From Planctomycetota bacterium (lineage in GTDB: Bacteria > Planctomycetota > Phycisphaerae > WQYP01), in contig JAJZOA010000087.1 of the NCBI GenBank assembly GCA_021852225.1, forward strand, positions 1 to 6,692: a DNA stretch of 6,692 bases. The letters run 5' to 3'. Made by a program: the position numbers and the translations under genes. The notes beneath the pieces were generated by a model. That model searched no databases. It was not told the origin of the DNA and was given only the letters and a program-made list of their open reading frames with translations. The stretch's first letter is position 1, and each line of letters begins with the position of its first letter. Shown here in pieces: positions 5,819-6,692 of the stretch.

Positions 5819-6692
5819 ATGCGGCGCGTGGTTGTTACCGGATTGGGAGCTGTTTCTCCTCATGGTTTAAGCACAAAGGAATTCTGGAACGCATTGCTGG
5901 ATGGCAAGTCCAGCACAACTTCCCTGACACAATTCGACAGCAGCACATTCCCCAGCCGCGTGGCCGGCGTAGTGCCCTCGTTTAAAGTTACAGATTTTGT
6001 CCCCAAAAGCTATCGCAAAGCGACCAAAATCATGGCCAGGGACATTGAACTTGCCGTTCTTGGAGCCGATGGCGCGCTGCGGGACGCGAAAATCGCCACC
6101 AGGGGAATTATTGAAGCCAGCGGCGGAAAAAAGCCGGATGACACCTGGTACCTGCCGAACCCCGCTCGACTAGGCTGCAACATTGGTGCTGGACTGATAT
6201 GTGCGGATTTAACTGAACTGTCCGCCGCGCTGGCTCAGGCCAAGGCCCCTGACGGCAGTTTGGATATGCAGCGGTGGGGTCGGTCAGACAATCCAACTCA
6301 GACCAGCGGAATGGAAAATCTGACACCGCTTTGGCTGCTTAAATATCTTCCGAATATGCTGGCCTGCCATGTCAGCATCATTCATGACACACAGGGACCT
6401 TCCAACACAATTACCTGTGGGCAGGCCTCAGCTGGCCTGGCCCTGGGTGAAGCCTGCCGCACCATCGCTCGCGGCCAGGCGGACATGGCCCTGGTGGGCG
6501 GCTGCGAATCTCTGATTCATCCCGTCGGGCTGATGCGCTGGTCGTTACTCAATCGCGTGAATACCCAAGCCAATGATCGCCCGGCGGAAGCCTGCCGTCC
6601 ATTGGATATCGATGCGCAGGGCACAGTCATAGCCGAAGGCGGCGGCGTTCTTGTAATTGAGGAACTGAAGAGTGCGCTGGGGAATGTGCTGC
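5819..6692 (+). CDS. Beta-ketoacyl-ACP synthase-like protein lacking the active-site Cys (KS-beta/CLF- or KSQ-like), 3'-truncated by window edge
   Basis: The first 291 residues are a thiolase-fold ketosynthase of the FabF/KAS II type, beginning MRRVVVTGLGAVSPHGLSTKEFW. Later landmarks are RLGCNIGAG (117-125), the dimer-interface helix LWLLKYLPNML, the nucleophile region GPSNTITCGQASAGLALGEA (193-212), ALVGGCES, and RPLDIDAQGTVIAEGGGVLVIEE. The active-site pattern fits the ketosynthase signature at all positions except that Q202 (CAG at 6422-6424) replaces the catalytic Cys. C200 lies two residues away and is not at the elbow position. A Gln here is typical of chain-length factors and of KSQ decarboxylating domains, so condensation by this subunit alone is unlikely. 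Q202 sits about 39 residues later than Cys163 of E. coli FabF because of insertions near residues 98-116 and 146-168. The two catalytic His expected near the C-terminus are outside the window. GGAG (5810-5813) lies 5 nt before the ATG. The exact pathway is unknown. Confidence 0.87.
   Translation, partial: MRRVVVTGLGAVSPHGLSTKEFWNALLDGKSSTTSLTQFDSSTFPSRVAGVVPSFKVTDFVPKSYRKATKIMARDIELAVLGADGALRDAKIATRGIIEASGGKKPDDTWYLPNPARLGCNIGAGLICADLTELSAALAQAKAPDGSLDMQRWGRSDNPTQTSGMENLTPLWLLKYLPNMLACHVSIIHDTQGPSNTITCGQASAGLALGEACRTIARGQADMALVGGCESLIHPVGLMRWSLLNRVNTQANDRPAEACRPLDIDAQGTVIAEGGGVLVIEELKSALGNVL

Overview
The window looks like chromosomal DNA of a bacterium from the Planctomycetota or a related PVC lineage. 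This placement is an inference. It rests on moderate-to-high GC content, GroEL, RlmN and ketosynthase sequences of a planctomycete-like style, and the co-location of groEL with a dnaJ-grpE pair that has no dnaK beside it. All recognisable genes lie on the + strand. I see no tRNA, rRNA, CRISPR array, insertion sequence, integrase or attachment site.

Layout. (1) 1-1170 is the 3' part of a groEL gene that enters from the left edge. A strong intrinsic terminator follows at 1248-1286. (2) 1287-1436 is a promoter and leader region with a perfect TATAAT and a leader of about 100 nt that can fold. (3) 1437-3190 holds dnaJ and grpE. (4) 3281-3676 is a small FmdB-type zinc-ribbon protein with a long disordered tail. 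(5) 3719-4402 is a Suppressor-of-fused (SUFU) domain protein whose first codons contain a run of nine C. (6) 4514-5707 is rlmN, the radical-SAM methyltransferase for 23S rRNA A2503 (and, in known cases, tRNA A37), with a TATAAT placed just upstream of the chosen ATG. (7) 5819 to the right edge is the first 291 codons of a beta-ketoacyl-ACP-synthase-like gene with its own good promoter.

How they fit together. GroEL folds proteins in an ATP-driven chamber. DnaJ and GrpE are the J-protein and the nucleotide-exchange factor of the Hsp70 cycle, so their DnaK must be encoded elsewhere. Genes from dnaJ to the SUFU gene are co-directional with gaps of 42-90 bases and could be one transcript. rlmN may be read through from it, from its own promoter, or both.

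The most interesting item is the last gene. It matches the ketosynthase active-site signature at every position except the nucleophile, where a glutamine (Q202) stands in place of cysteine. That is the hallmark of chain-length factors (KS-beta) and of KSQ decarboxylases, not of a condensing FabF. Two insertions relative to FabF support a specialised paralogue. Whether an active partner ketosynthase and a biosynthetic cluster follow lies beyond the right edge.
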